From: Rhodanobacteraceae bacterium
GTDB taxonomy: Bacteria; Pseudomonadota; Gammaproteobacteria; Xanthomonadales; Xanthomonadaceae
DNA length: 64,000 nucleotides
Direction of reading: 5' to 3'
Assembly (NCBI GenBank): GCA_024233975.1
Contig: JACKOX010000006.1
Location: 62,001-126,000 of the forward strand
The notes under the pieces: generated by a model
Database searches by the model: none
What the model saw: the letters and a program-made list of their open reading frames with translations, nothing else
Told to the model about the DNA's origin: nothing
Shown here: positions 26,269-34,907 of the stretch, piece by piece
Numbering within the stretch: the stretch's first letter is position 1
How the letters are laid out: every line of letters begins with the position of its first letter
Made by a program: the position numbers and the translations under genes

Positions 26269-27003
26269 ATGAGCGACAACGACGCCACCGACAAGAAGCC
26301 GTTCACCGTCGTAGAAGGCCAGCGGCAGATCCGCAGTTTCGTGCTGCGCCAGGGCCGCTTCACGCCGGCGCAGCAGCGCGCATTCGATGAGCGCTGGCCG
26401 CGATTCGGTCTCGACTACAGTGGGGAGACCCGCGACTTCGACGCCGTGTTTGGCCGCAAAGCGAAACGCGTGGTGGAAATCGGCTTTGGCAACGGCGAGG
26501 CGCTGCGCTTCGCGGCGAAGCAGGATCCGTCCCGCGACTACATTGGCATCGAAGTGCACGCGCCCGGCGTCGGCCGGCTGCTGAATTGGCTGGCCGAAGA
26601 CGGCAGCGACCACGTGCGTCTGTACCGTCACGATGCTGTCGAGGTGCTGGAGAACGAGATCGCCGACGGCAGCCTCGACGAAATCCGCATCTACTTCCCC
26701 GACCCGTGGCACAAGAAGCGCCATCACAAGCGCCGCCTGGTGCAACCGGAGTTCGCCGCGATGCTGGTGCGCAAGCTGGCGACGGACGGCCGCCTGCACC
26801 TCGCCACCGACTGGGAAGGCTATGCCGAACACATGTGGGACGTACTCGACGCCACGCCCGGACTCAGCAATCGCGCCGGCCCGCGTGGTCACGTGCCGCG
26901 GCCGGCATGGCGCCCGCAGACGCATTTCGAGACCCGCGGCCAAAAGCTCGGCCACGGCGTCTGGGACCTGCTCTACGACCGCACGAACGCCGTCGTCACC
27001 TGA
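26269..27003 (+). CDS. trmB: tRNA (guanine-N7-)-methyltransferase
   Basis: A 244-residue SAM-dependent enzyme that makes 7-methylguanosine at position 46 of tRNA variable loops. Sequence shows VEIGFGNGEALRFAA (SAM site) near residue 67, IGIEVHAPGVGRLL, and the conserved IYFPDPWHKKRHHKRRL block near residue 150, which is specific to the family. It follows thiG after 8 bases and is probably co-transcribed with it. The start ATG at 26269 gives normal family length. Confidence 0.95.
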   Translation: MSDNDATDKKPFTVVEGQRQIRSFVLRQGRFTPAQQRAFDERWPRFGLDYSGETRDFDAVFGRKAKRVVEIGFGNGEALRFAAKQDPSRDYIGIEVHAPGVGRLLNWLAEDGSDHVRLYRHDAVEVLENEIADGSLDEIRIYFPDPWHKKRHHKRRLVQPEFAAMLVRKLATDGRLHLATDWEGYAEHMWDVLDATPGLSNRAGPRGHVPRPAWRPQTHFETRGQKLGHGVWDLLYDRTNAVVT

Positions 27004-27072
27004 TTTCACCGTCCGCCCAGTACGCCATCGGGTACGATGGCGGCATCCCCGCACCGAGACCGCGCGCCGTCA

Positions 27073-28909
27073 ATGGATCAAGGCCTGACCCTATCCACCG
27101 AGATGATGCTGGTGCTCGGCCTGGTGGGGTTCACCATGGTCATGTTCGTGTGGGAAAAGCTGCGCGTCGACGTGACCGCGCTGCTGGTGCTCGTCACGCT
27201 CGGCCTCACAGGCCTGGTCAGCGTCGACCGCCTGTTCGACGGCTTCGCCGGTAGCGCCGTGATGAGCGTGATGGCGACGATGATCCTCGGCGCCGGACTC
27301 GACCGCACCGGCGTACTCAACCGCCTCGCCGCCTGGCTGCTGCGCGTGTCCTCGGGCATGGAGAGCCGGCTGGTGCTGTTCACCGCCACCGTGGCCGGCA
27401 TGCTGTCGGCGGTGATGCAGAATCCTTCGGTCACCGCCCTGTTCCTGCCGGTAGCCTCGCGCCTGTCCACGCGCACCGGCATCGCGCTGGGCCGGATGCT
27501 GCTACCGATCGCCTGCTGCGTGGTGCTGGGCGGCACGCTCTCCATGGTCGGCTCCTCACCGCTGATCATGCTCAACGACCTGCTCGCCTCGGCCAACCAG
27601 AACCTGCCATCGGGTGCGGCCACACTGCAGCCCTTCAACATGTTCTCGGTAGCGCCGGTCGGCCTGTCGCTGCTGGCCATGGGCATCGTCTATTTCGCCT
27701 TGCTGGGGCGTCGCTGGCTGACCCAGGGCGACGAGAAAAGCGTGGCGCCGGCGCGTACCGAGAGCTACTTCGCCCGCACCTATGGCATCGACGGCGAGGT
27801 CTTCGAGCTCACCGTCACCGCGGAAAGTCCGCTGGTCGGCATGGCCATTTCCGAGGCCGAGTCGCAGAAGGGTGCGCCGCTGATCCTGGCACTGAAGAGC
27901 GGCAATGAGTCGCGCCTTGCCCCGCCTGGCGACCAGATGATCTGGGTCGGCAGCGTCCCTCGGCGTGATGGGCAAGCGCGAGGATGTGTCCGACTATGCG
28001 CAGAACAACCTGATGCGCATGCAGTCGCGGCTGCGCAACTTCGGCGACCTGTTCAACCCGAGCCGCGCGGGTATCTCCGAGGCCGTCATCCCGCCCAACT
28101 CGCGCTACATCGGCCAGAGTGTCGGCGAACTGCAGCTGCGCAAGAAGTTCGGCATCAGCGCGGTGGCGGTCAACCGCGGTGACCAGGTCTTCCGCGAGGA
28201 CATCCGCAGCATCGTGCTGAAGGCTGGCGACATGCTGGTGTTCCACTCGATCTGGCGCGACCTGCGCACGGCCGGTGAGAAGCGCGATTTCGTCGTGGTC
28301 ACCGACTATCCGAAAGAAGAACAACGCCCACACAAGCTGTGGCATGCGCTGCTGGTGTTTGGCATCGCGCTGGGCCTTGCCCTGAGCGCGGAAGTCGCGG
28401 TGCCGGTGGCGCTGATGGCCGGCGTGGTCGGCATGCTGCTGACCGGTGTGCTGAACATGGACGAGGCCTACGCCGCGATCAACTGGAAGACCGTGTTCAT
28501 CATGGCCTGCCTGATTCCGCTGGGCTGGGCCATGGACACCACCGGTGCCGCCGCCTGGGTGGCGCAGCAGGTGCTGGAGCGCCTCGGCGACCAGCCGGTC
28601 TGGGCCTGGCAGGCCGCACTGGCGCTGCTGGCCACCGGCTTCGCCCTGGTCATCACCAACGTCGGCGCCACCGTGCTGATGGTTCCGATGGCCATCAACG
28701 TGGCGTTGGCGGTCGGCGGCAATCCCACCGAATTCGCGTTGATCGTTGCGCTGTCTGCCTCCAACAACTTCATCAGCGTGTCGAATCCGGTGCTGTCCAT
28801 GGTCAGCGGCCCGGCCGGCTATCGCGGCGTTGACCTGCTGAAGATTGGCGCTCCGATCACCGTGCTCTACATCAGCGTGGTGCTGGTGGTCGTCAATCTG
28901 ATGTTCTGA
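27073..28909 (+). pseudogene. SLC13/DASS-type transporter with TrkA-C-like domain, one frameshift
   Basis: This is a multi-pass membrane protein of about 611 residues in the anion:sodium symporter (CitMHS/ArsB-like) superfamily. N-terminal helices contain LVTLGLTGLV, GAGLDRTGVLNRLA and PSVTALFLPVASRL with LGGTLSMVGSSPL, a half-site signature. A cytoplasmic middle part holds a TrkA-C-like module (TVTAESPLVGMAISE; NSRYIGQSVGELQLRKKFGISAVAV). C-terminal helices carry VITNVGATVLMVPMAIN and SNNFISVSNPV. The frame breaks once, near 27957, where CCC stands for an expected CC (GSVLGVMGKRE), and then resumes cleanly. The substrate (sulfate, dicarboxylate or other anion) cannot be decided. It overlaps the next gene by one base. 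Confidence 0.8.
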
Positions 28910-30099
28910 TGGCAGAGCGGCCGGCAGACGAAACAAGGGGCCAGCGGAAGCGCATCGATTGGCGTCGGGCGTTGTTCTGTGCACTGGCCTCCTTCCTGCT
29001 TTCCCGTTCGCTGATCCTGCTGGCCACGCTGCTGGTCACCGGCACGGCTGAGGCACCGCTGCCACCGCTACCCGGTGACCGCCGCATCATCACGGTATCC
29101 GGCGAACGCCTTGCCGAGACGCTGGACCGGCTGGTGGTGCAGGGTGACGCAGGCTGGTATCGCGGCATTGCCGAGGATGGTTACGCGCAGCGGCCGTTCG
29201 ATGACAGTCGCCAGGAGAACTGGGCCTTCTTCCCCCTGCATCCATTGCTATGGCGGGCAGCCAGTTCGATCATCGGGGACAGCACGATTGCCGCCCTGCT
29301 CTGGAGCAACCTGATCGCCCTGCTGGCGATGCTTGCGCTGCACGTCGCCGCGCAATCCAGTGGGCGCGATCTGGTGACGGCGGATCGTGCGGTGTTCGTT
29401 CTGGCCCTGTTTCCGACCAGTTACTTCCTGTCACTGCCCTGGAGTGAAGCACTGTTCCTGCTGACCAGTGCGGGCGCCTGGGCACTTTCGCGCCAGAACC
29501 GCTGGGGAGGAAGCGCTGCGTTGGGTATCGCCGCGAGCGCCACGCGGGTAAGCGGTGCGTTTCTTCTCCCAGCCATCGCCATGGACCTCTGGCAACGTGA
29601 TCGGCGGGTACTCCGGTCGGCGTGGCCGCTGGCGCTCATTCCGCTGGGAATAGCCGGCTTCATGGCCTGGCTGTGGTGGATCAGCGGCAACCCGCTGGCT
29701 TTCGCCGACATCCAGAGCGCCTGGGGGCGTTTCCTTGGGCTACCGATACGCGCCATCGGCATCATCGCCCTGCATCCTGACCAGATCGCCGTTGACTGGA
29801 ACGTCCGCTATATCAACTTCGCGGCGCTGCTATTGGGGCTGCTGGCAATCCGGCATTTCGTGTATCGCCGCGAGTACGGCCTGGCCCTGTTGATCGCTGC
29901 CGGTGTCCTGCTACCGGCCATGACCGACAACCTCACGTCCATGGCGCGTTACGCACTGGGCTGCTTTCCGCTGATGATCGCCATAGCCGACTGGCTCGGC
30001 AGTCCCATGCGTGAGCGCAGTTGGTTCGCGCTATCGGCCGCACTGCTGCTGTTCATGAGCGGCGCACTGGCGATGGGCTACAGCTTCGCGGCCTGCTAG
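28909..30099 (+). CDS. PIG-V-like mannosyltransferase family membrane protein
   Basis: A 396-residue polytopic protein with a GT-C-like plan. After the first helix comes a periplasmic loop with DAGWYRGIAEDGYAQRP, then ENWAFFPLHPLLWR and FPTSYFLSLPWSEALFLL, motifs of the PIG-V mannosyltransferase family. About eight further hydrophobic helices follow. In bacteria such proteins are thought to transfer mannose from polyprenyl-phosphate donors to a lipid or protein. The start ATG overlaps the transporter stop (TGATG), suggesting coupled translation. Confidence 0.75.
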   Translation: MAERPADETRGQRKRIDWRRALFCALASFLLSRSLILLATLLVTGTAEAPLPPLPGDRRIITVSGERLAETLDRLVVQGDAGWYRGIAEDGYAQRPFDDSRQENWAFFPLHPLLWRAASSIIGDSTIAALLWSNLIALLAMLALHVAAQSSGRDLVTADRAVFVLALFPTSYFLSLPWSEALFLLTSAGAWALSRQNRWGGSAALGIAASATRVSGAFLLPAIAMDLWQRDRRVLRSAWPLALIPLGIAGFMAWLWWISGNPLAFADIQSAWGRFLGLPIRAIGIIALHPDQIAVDWNVRYINFAALLLGLLAIRHFVYRREYGLALLIAAGVLLPAMTDNLTSMARYALGCFPLMIAIADWLGSPMRERSWFALSAALLLFMSGALAMGYSFAAC

Positions 30100-30509
30100 G
30101 CCAAGAACACAGCACCGTCACGGATCTCGACGGACACCTCACGCAGCGATTCGCCACGGCAGGGACCGGCGACGCAGAGACCATCGGGTACGGAGAAGGT
30201 GGCGCCGTGGGCGGCGCAGACCAGCTTGCCCGAGGAAAACAGGAACTCGCCCGGCGCCCAGTCGAGGCGGCGGCCGGCATGCGGACAGACATTCAGGAAC
30301 GCCCCGATCGCTCCATCGCGACGCAGCAGGATCAGCGACTCTTCCTCGCCATCGATCATGGCCGTGGCCGCCAGCGCACCACCTTCCGGCACGGCATCCA
30401 CGGTGCAGAGCGGGACCGATGCGGGCTGAACGGCCGCGGAAGGCAGGTCGTCTGTCACTTGTGATGGCTCCCTAGCGTCCCGATACTGGATGAAGGCGCA
30501 TTCTGCCAT
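30096..30509 (-). CDS. Rieske-type [2Fe-2S] protein
   Basis: A 137-residue soluble protein with a Rieske cluster site: CPHAGRRLDW near residue 76 and CAAHGATFSV near 97 give the C-x-H and C-x-x-H ligands. The spacing and lack of a signal peptide match small NirD/ferredoxin-like Rieske proteins that pass electrons to oxygenases or reductases. No oxygenase is next to it. It overlaps the convergent mannosyltransferase gene by 4 bases at the 3' ends. Confidence 0.85.
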   Translation of the reverse strand: MAECAFIQYRDAREPSQVTDDLPSAAVQPASVPLCTVDAVPEGGALAATAMIDGEEESLILLRRDGAIGAFLNVCPHAGRRLDWAPGEFLFSSGKLVCAAHGATFSVPDGLCVAGPCRGESLREVSVEIRDGAVFLA

Positions 30510-30554
30510 GCGGCAATGCCCTCCCCTGACTCGACTTCGACAGTGGTCTCGACG

Positions 30555-30857
30555 ATGTATATCCAGTTCGCCCGCTTTTCACCGCCGCGTCACCCGGTCC
30601 TGCGCCTGCTGCTGGGCCTTGCCGGCCTCACGCTGCTGGCGCTGTTCTCGGTGGTCGGGCTATTCATTGCCGCCGGCGTGGCGCTGGTGGTGGCCGCCCG
30701 CGTGCTGTGGCTGCGCTGGCGCTTCCGCGACGGCATTCCGCAGCCGGACGTCCACGGCCCTCGCCAAGGCAGCGCTGAAAGCTCGCGAGTGCGGGATGAC
30801 GACATCATCGATGGCGAATTCACCGTGATCGACCATAATCGCCGACCCAACCGCTGA
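30555..30857 (+). CDS. small membrane protein, unknown
   Basis: The 100-residue product starts at the ATG at 30555. It has one long hydrophobic stretch (about residues 17-48: LRLLLGLAGLTLLALFSVVG and on), perhaps two helices, and a basic then acidic cytoplasmic tail ending TVIDHNRRPNR. I do not recognise a family. It precedes the FAH-family gene by 11 bases and may be in one transcript with it. Confidence 0.55.
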   Translation: MYIQFARFSPPRHPVLRLLLGLAGLTLLALFSVVGLFIAAGVALVVAARVLWLRWRFRDGIPQPDVHGPRQGSAESSRVRDDDIIDGEFTVIDHNRRPNR

Positions 30858-30868
30858 GTCCGCAACGC

Positions 30869-31564
30869 GTGTCCAATTTCCTGTTTCCGCCGGCCCTGCC
30901 GCCCAGCCTGCCGGTTCTGGGGAGTAATCGCCGTTTCCCGGTGCACCGCGTCTACTGCGTGGGCCGCAATTTCGCCGATCACGCCCGCGAGATGGGCGCC
31001 GAGACGCCGCTCGAGGTCCCGGTATTTTTCAGCAAGCCCGCCGATTCGCTGGTAATTGGTGGAGGCGACATGGCCTATCCGCTGGCCACCGAAGACCTGC
31101 ATCACGAAGTGGAACTGGTCGTCGCCTTGTGCGCCGGCAGCCGTGGCCCGGTTGATCGCAAGACGGCGACAAACATGGTGTTTGGCCATGCCGTGGGTGT
31201 CGACCTGACCCGCCGTGACCGTCAGGCCGAAGCCAAGGCCGGCCGACTGCCCTGGGATGTCGCAAAGGGCTTCGACCGATCCGCGCCCATCAGTGCGTTG
31301 ACCGCCTTCGAGGACTGGCGTCCATCCGATCAATCGATCTGGATGGATGTGAACGGCGAGCGTCGCCAGTCGGGCAAGCTCGACCAGATGATCCACGACG
31401 CCGCAGCCGCCGTCTCCGCACTGTCTCGTCTGTTTGAGCTGCGCGCCGGCGACCTGCTGTTCATGGGCACGCCAGCCGGCGTTGGACCGCTGGTTCCGGG
31501 CGATGACTGGGAGGCGGGGATCGAGGGGCTACCGCGACTGCGGGGCCACATCCTGCGCGACTGA
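30869..31564 (+). CDS. fumarylacetoacetate hydrolase family protein
   Basis: A 231-residue enzyme of the FAH superfamily, starting at a GTG. Diagnostic parts are VYCVGRNFADHAREMG near residue 30, FFSKPADSLV, HHEVELVVAL with metal-binding Glu, GVDLTRRDRQ with metal Asp, and GDLLFMGTPAGVGPL near the end. Members act as acylpyruvases, oxaloacetate decarboxylases or hydratases of catechol catabolites. This short form is typical of the fumarylpyruvate/acylpyruvate hydrolase group. The exact substrate is not determined. Confidence 0.88.
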   Translation: MSNFLFPPALPPSLPVLGSNRRFPVHRVYCVGRNFADHAREMGAETPLEVPVFFSKPADSLVIGGGDMAYPLATEDLHHEVELVVALCAGSRGPVDRKTATNMVFGHAVGVDLTRRDRQAEAKAGRLPWDVAKGFDRSAPISALTAFEDWRPSDQSIWMDVNGERRQSGKLDQMIHDAAAAVSALSRLFELRAGDLLFMGTPAGVGPLVPGDDWEAGIEGLPRLRGHILRD

Positions 31565-31645
31565 GCACGGCCTGCCATCCACATCTGGTGTACATTCCGG
31601 TGCGGCATCTGATTTGCCGCCAACCGGAAAAGGGAGACTGGATCG

Positions 31646-32065
31646 ATGGGCATGATGAGTGAGTTCAAGCAATTTGCCATGCGCGGCAACGTCGTCGACA
31701 TGGCGGTCGGTATCGTCATTGGTGGCGCCTTCGGCAAGATCGTCTCGTCATTCGTCGGCGACGTGATCATGCCGCTGGTCGGCATGCTGGTCGGTGGCGT
31801 CGACTTCACCAACCTGGCCATCACGCTCAAGCAGGCCGTGGTCGCGGCCGACGGCACCGAAACCACGCCGGCGGTGATGCTCAACTACGGCAGCTTCATC
31901 CAGACCATCTTCGACTTCATCATCATTGCCTTCGCCATCTTCATGGTCATCCGCGCCATGAACAGGCTGAAGAAGAAGGAAGAGGAAGCGCCAGCTGCGC
32001 CACCCGAGCCCAGCGACGAGGTCAAGCTGTTGACCGAGATCCGCAACAGCCTCAGGAAAAGCTGA
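31646..32065 (+). CDS. mscL: large-conductance mechanosensitive channel
   Basis: The 139-residue inner-membrane protein forms a homopentameric pore that opens under membrane tension and saves cells from hypo-osmotic shock. The N-terminal helix and first membrane helix (FAMRGNVVDMAVGIVIGGAF then VSSFVGDVIMPLVGMLVGG) are highly conserved. The second helix (FIQTIFDFIIIAFAIFMVIR) and the C-terminal bundle (VKLLTEIRNSL) follow. AAGGGAG lies nine bases before the ATG, and a terminator follows. Confidence 0.97.
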   Translation: MGMMSEFKQFAMRGNVVDMAVGIVIGGAFGKIVSSFVGDVIMPLVGMLVGGVDFTNLAITLKQAVVAADGTETTPAVMLNYGSFIQTIFDFIIIAFAIFMVIRAMNRLKKKEEEAPAAPPEPSDEVKLLTEIRNSLRKS

Positions 32066-32081
32066 CCGCCCAACCCATCCA

Positions 32082-32117
32082 CGCGCCGCCGACGGCCCTG
32101 TCGGCGGCGCGCTTGTT
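32082..32117 (+). terminator. terminator of mscL
   Basis: CGCGCCGCCGA (32082-32092) pairs perfectly with TCGGCGGCGCG (32101-32111) around an 8-base loop and is followed by CTTGTTT. Confidence 0.75.
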
Positions 32118-32148
32118 TGACCCCACCCCGCCTTTGCTGGAGCAGGAC

Positions 32149-33558
32149 ATGCGACGCATCACCCTCACCCTCGCCGTGACCCTCGGCCTTTGCGCTCCCG
32201 CCTTTGCGGATGAAAACGCGCCGTCCACGAAGTCGCTGGCCGCCGCCGAAAAGCTGCGCGAGCAGGCCATGGCCGGCAACCAGGCCTATGAGCTCACCGC
32301 CTCGCTGACCACCGATGTCGGCCAGCGCATGGCGGGCAGCGAGGGCGATCGTCGCGCCGTGCAGTGGGCCAAGGCGAAGTTCGAGGCACTGGGCTTCGAT
32401 CGCGTCGAGCTGCAGCCGGTCAGCTACGCGCGCTGGATGCGTCGCCACGAATCCGCCAGCCTGCTCAGCCCGTACGCCATGCCGCTGTCGATCACCGCCC
32501 TGGGCCGCAGCAGCGGCACCAACGGCGATATCGACGCGGAAGTGATGCGCTTCGACGACATCGAAGCACTCAAGGCCGCGGATCCCGCCGTCGTGAAGGG
32601 CAAGATTGCCTTCATCGACAAGGGCATGGTGCGAAGCCAGGACGGCCACGGCTACGGCGAAACCGTGCCCGGCCGCAGCACCGGACCGGCGGTCGCGGCC
32701 ATGAAAGGCGCCGCGGCCCTGCTGATCCGCTCGGTCGGCACCGACAACAACCGCCTGCCGCATACCGGAGCGATGTGGCAGAAGCCGGAAACACCAACCG
32801 TACCAGCCGCCGCGCTGTCGGTCCCGGACGCCGACCAGCTGGCAAGGCTGCTGGCCAAAGGCCCGGTGAGCGTACGCCTCAATCTCGACGTCGGCTTCGA
32901 CGGCGAATTCGAATCCGCCAACGTGATCGGTGAAATCACCGGCAGCGAAAAGCCGGACGAATTCGTCGTCATCGGTGGGCACCTGGATTCCTGGGATCTC
33001 GGCACGGGCGCTATCGATGACGCCTCCGGCGTCGGTATCACCATGGCAGCCGGCGCACTGATCGCCGCCCTGCCCGAGCGGCCACGGCGCAGCATCCGCG
33101 TGGTTGCCTTCGCCAACGAGGAACAGGGCGTGTTCGGCGGACGCGCCTTCGCCGAAGCCGGCGATGCCGACAAGGCCATCATCGGTGCTGAAAGCGACTT
33201 TGGCGCCGACCGCATCTACCAGCTGCAGAGCAGCATGGGCGCGAATCCCGATGCCACGCTGAAAGCCATGGCCGACCTGATGGCACCGCTGGGCATTCCC
33301 TACGATGCGGGCGAAGGCCACCCGGGCGCCGATATCAGTGGCCTCACCGGCAAGGGCATGCCCTTCGTGGCACTCAACCAGGACGGTACCCGCTACTTCG
33401 ACTACCACCACACCGCCAACGACACGCTCGACAAGATCGATCCGGCCGCTCTCGACCAGCAGGTCGCCGCCTACGCGATCTTCGCCTGGCTGGCCGCCGA
33501 TGGCAGCAGCGACTTCGGGCGAATGGACGTGGCCGGCGAGGCTCAGTCCGGCAAGTAG
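32149..33558 (+). CDS. exported M28-family zinc aminopeptidase
   Basis: The ATG at 32149 follows GGAGCAGGA. The 469-residue protein has a signal peptide to about residue 20 (CAPAFA). A PA-like insert leads to an M28 catalytic domain with the paired-zinc ligands in order: GGHLDSWDLG, GAIDDASGVG, FANEEQGVFGG, GAESDFGAD and YHHTANDTLDK. It should remove N-terminal residues from peptides in the periplasm or outside the cell. Its 3' end overlaps the convergent membrane protein gene by 16 bases. Confidence 0.9.
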   Translation: MRRITLTLAVTLGLCAPAFADENAPSTKSLAAAEKLREQAMAGNQAYELTASLTTDVGQRMAGSEGDRRAVQWAKAKFEALGFDRVELQPVSYARWMRRHESASLLSPYAMPLSITALGRSSGTNGDIDAEVMRFDDIEALKAADPAVVKGKIAFIDKGMVRSQDGHGYGETVPGRSTGPAVAAMKGAAALLIRSVGTDNNRLPHTGAMWQKPETPTVPAAALSVPDADQLARLLAKGPVSVRLNLDVGFDGEFESANVIGEITGSEKPDEFVVIGGHLDSWDLGTGAIDDASGVGITMAAGALIAALPERPRRSIRVVAFANEEQGVFGGRAFAEAGDADKAIIGAESDFGADRIYQLQSSMGANPDATLKAMADLMAPLGIPYDAGEGHPGADISGLTGKGMPFVALNQDGTRYFDYHHTANDTLDKIDPAALDQQVAAYAIFAWLAADGSSDFGRMDVAGEAQSGK

Positions 33559-34901
33559 ACCCGACCCTCGCAGTCGATACGCGTTTCGATCATCCCGCTG
33601 CCGGCGTCTTCTGGCGCCAGCACGCGGACACGCGAGCCGATAGCCACGCCGTCGTAACTGGGAATGCCGTTCGAGAGGCGCTGATAGACCCAGCGCTGGT
33701 TGTCGCAATCGGCACGCAGGCCCAGCGGTTTCCTGCCGGTTGCTCGTGCGGCATCCACAGTCGCCGCCAGCGATGACGAATACACCGCCTGCAAGTCGCC
33801 CACCTCGCGCATCTGGCGCGCCACGCCGATGGCGTGCCAACAGAAGATCGTCGCGCCGAAGACCATGACAATGCGCCGCAGGATGCCAGCACCCTGCCAG
33901 CACCACGCGCCGAGACCGATCAGGGCAGCACTGAACCCATAACCATACTGGTTGCTGATCGACCCGATCAGCAGCGCCGGGCCCAACGCCGCGAAAGAGA
34001 GCAGCAGCCACGCCGCCCAGCTACGCGGGCCGCTCAGCGCGACGAGCCAGATCAGCAGCGCGAGAATCGCCATGTTTCGCTGCCGTTCGTAGCTGAACAC
34101 CGACATGACGTTGATCTCTTCCGCCCAGGGGAAGAACGGGAAACTCTGGTAGTCGACAAACCGCAGCGGGACACCCGCCAGGTCGATGCCATAGCCGCTG
34201 CCTTCACGCGCGCTGTCGGTCAACACGCCGAAACGCAGCAGCAGGTACGCGCCACCCACCGCCGCCGCGGCGAGGAATGCATCACGCCAACGGCGCTGGC
34301 CCGAGAACAGCCAGGCCACGAACAGCAGTGAGGGAATCGACAGCGCCGCTTCCTTGGCCAGCAAAGCGGCCAGGGTCAACAGGGCGATCACTGCGAGCTG
34401 CGGTCCTGGCAGGCCGTCTTCCTTGCTGATTCGCTGCACAATCAACGCAATCAGCAGTGCGGCCGTGACCCAGAGCAGATCTCCCAGGGTGCCAACCCAG
34501 GCGTGAACGTACACGGCATAGGGATTGACCCAGAACAGCAGCGATGCCGTCGCCGCGATCATCGTGGGCAGCGAAAATCGACGCAGCACGTGGTGCAACA
34601 GGACGGCATTGCCGGCACCCCACAGCAGCCAGGCCACGTGGAAAAGCCGCGGTGTATCGAACAGTAGCCGCGACAGCAGCATCCACAGATGGAAGGTCAG
34701 CGGCCGATACTGGAACTGGCCGATGGCGAACCAGTCGGCAGCAATCGGCGGCGTTGGCTGTTCGGCATACACCGCCCACTGCAGCTCATCGTGACTGAAA
34801 TAGCCCGGATTGCCGCCGAGCAGCCAAACGATGCATGCCGCCAGCAGCCATAGGAACAGAAGGCCCGCGATCGCGGGTGCACGTGAGAGCCAGCGCCTCA
34901 T
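33543..34901 (-). CDS. polytopic membrane protein resembling GT-C glycosyltransferases
   Basis: A 452-residue protein with about ten hydrophobic helices. The first periplasmic loop has GGNPGYFSHDELQWAVY, an acidic site like the DE/DD loop of dolichyl-phosphate-mannose-type GT-C enzymes. QYRPLTFHLWMLLSRLLF and ALLAKEAALSIPSLL follow, which fit the same group. A soluble tail of about 110 residues has Cys pairs. A sugar transferase role is inference. It starts 6 bases after the stop of the upstream lipoprotein gene, so the two are likely one transcript. Confidence 0.6.
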   Translation of the reverse strand: MRRWLSRAPAIAGLLFLWLLAACIVWLLGGNPGYFSHDELQWAVYAEQPTPPIAADWFAIGQFQYRPLTFHLWMLLSRLLFDTPRLFHVAWLLWGAGNAVLLHHVLRRFSLPTMIAATASLLFWVNPYAVYVHAWVGTLGDLLWVTAALLIALIVQRISKEDGLPGPQLAVIALLTLAALLAKEAALSIPSLLFVAWLFSGQRRWRDAFLAAAAVGGAYLLLRFGVLTDSAREGSGYGIDLAGVPLRFVDYQSFPFFPWAEEINVMSVFSYERQRNMAILALLIWLVALSGPRSWAAWLLLSFAALGPALLIGSISNQYGYGFSAALIGLGAWCWQGAGILRRIVMVFGATIFCWHAIGVARQMREVGDLQAVYSSSLAATVDAARATGRKPLGLRADCDNQRWVYQRLSNGIPSYDGVAIGSRVRVLAPEDAGSGMIETRIDCEGRVYLPD

Positions 34902-34907
34902 CCCCGG

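Noticed and set aside
31885..34011. Minus-strand open frame of 708 codons across mscL, the M28 peptidase and a membrane gene
   Set aside because: It crosses three supported genes and shows no domain.
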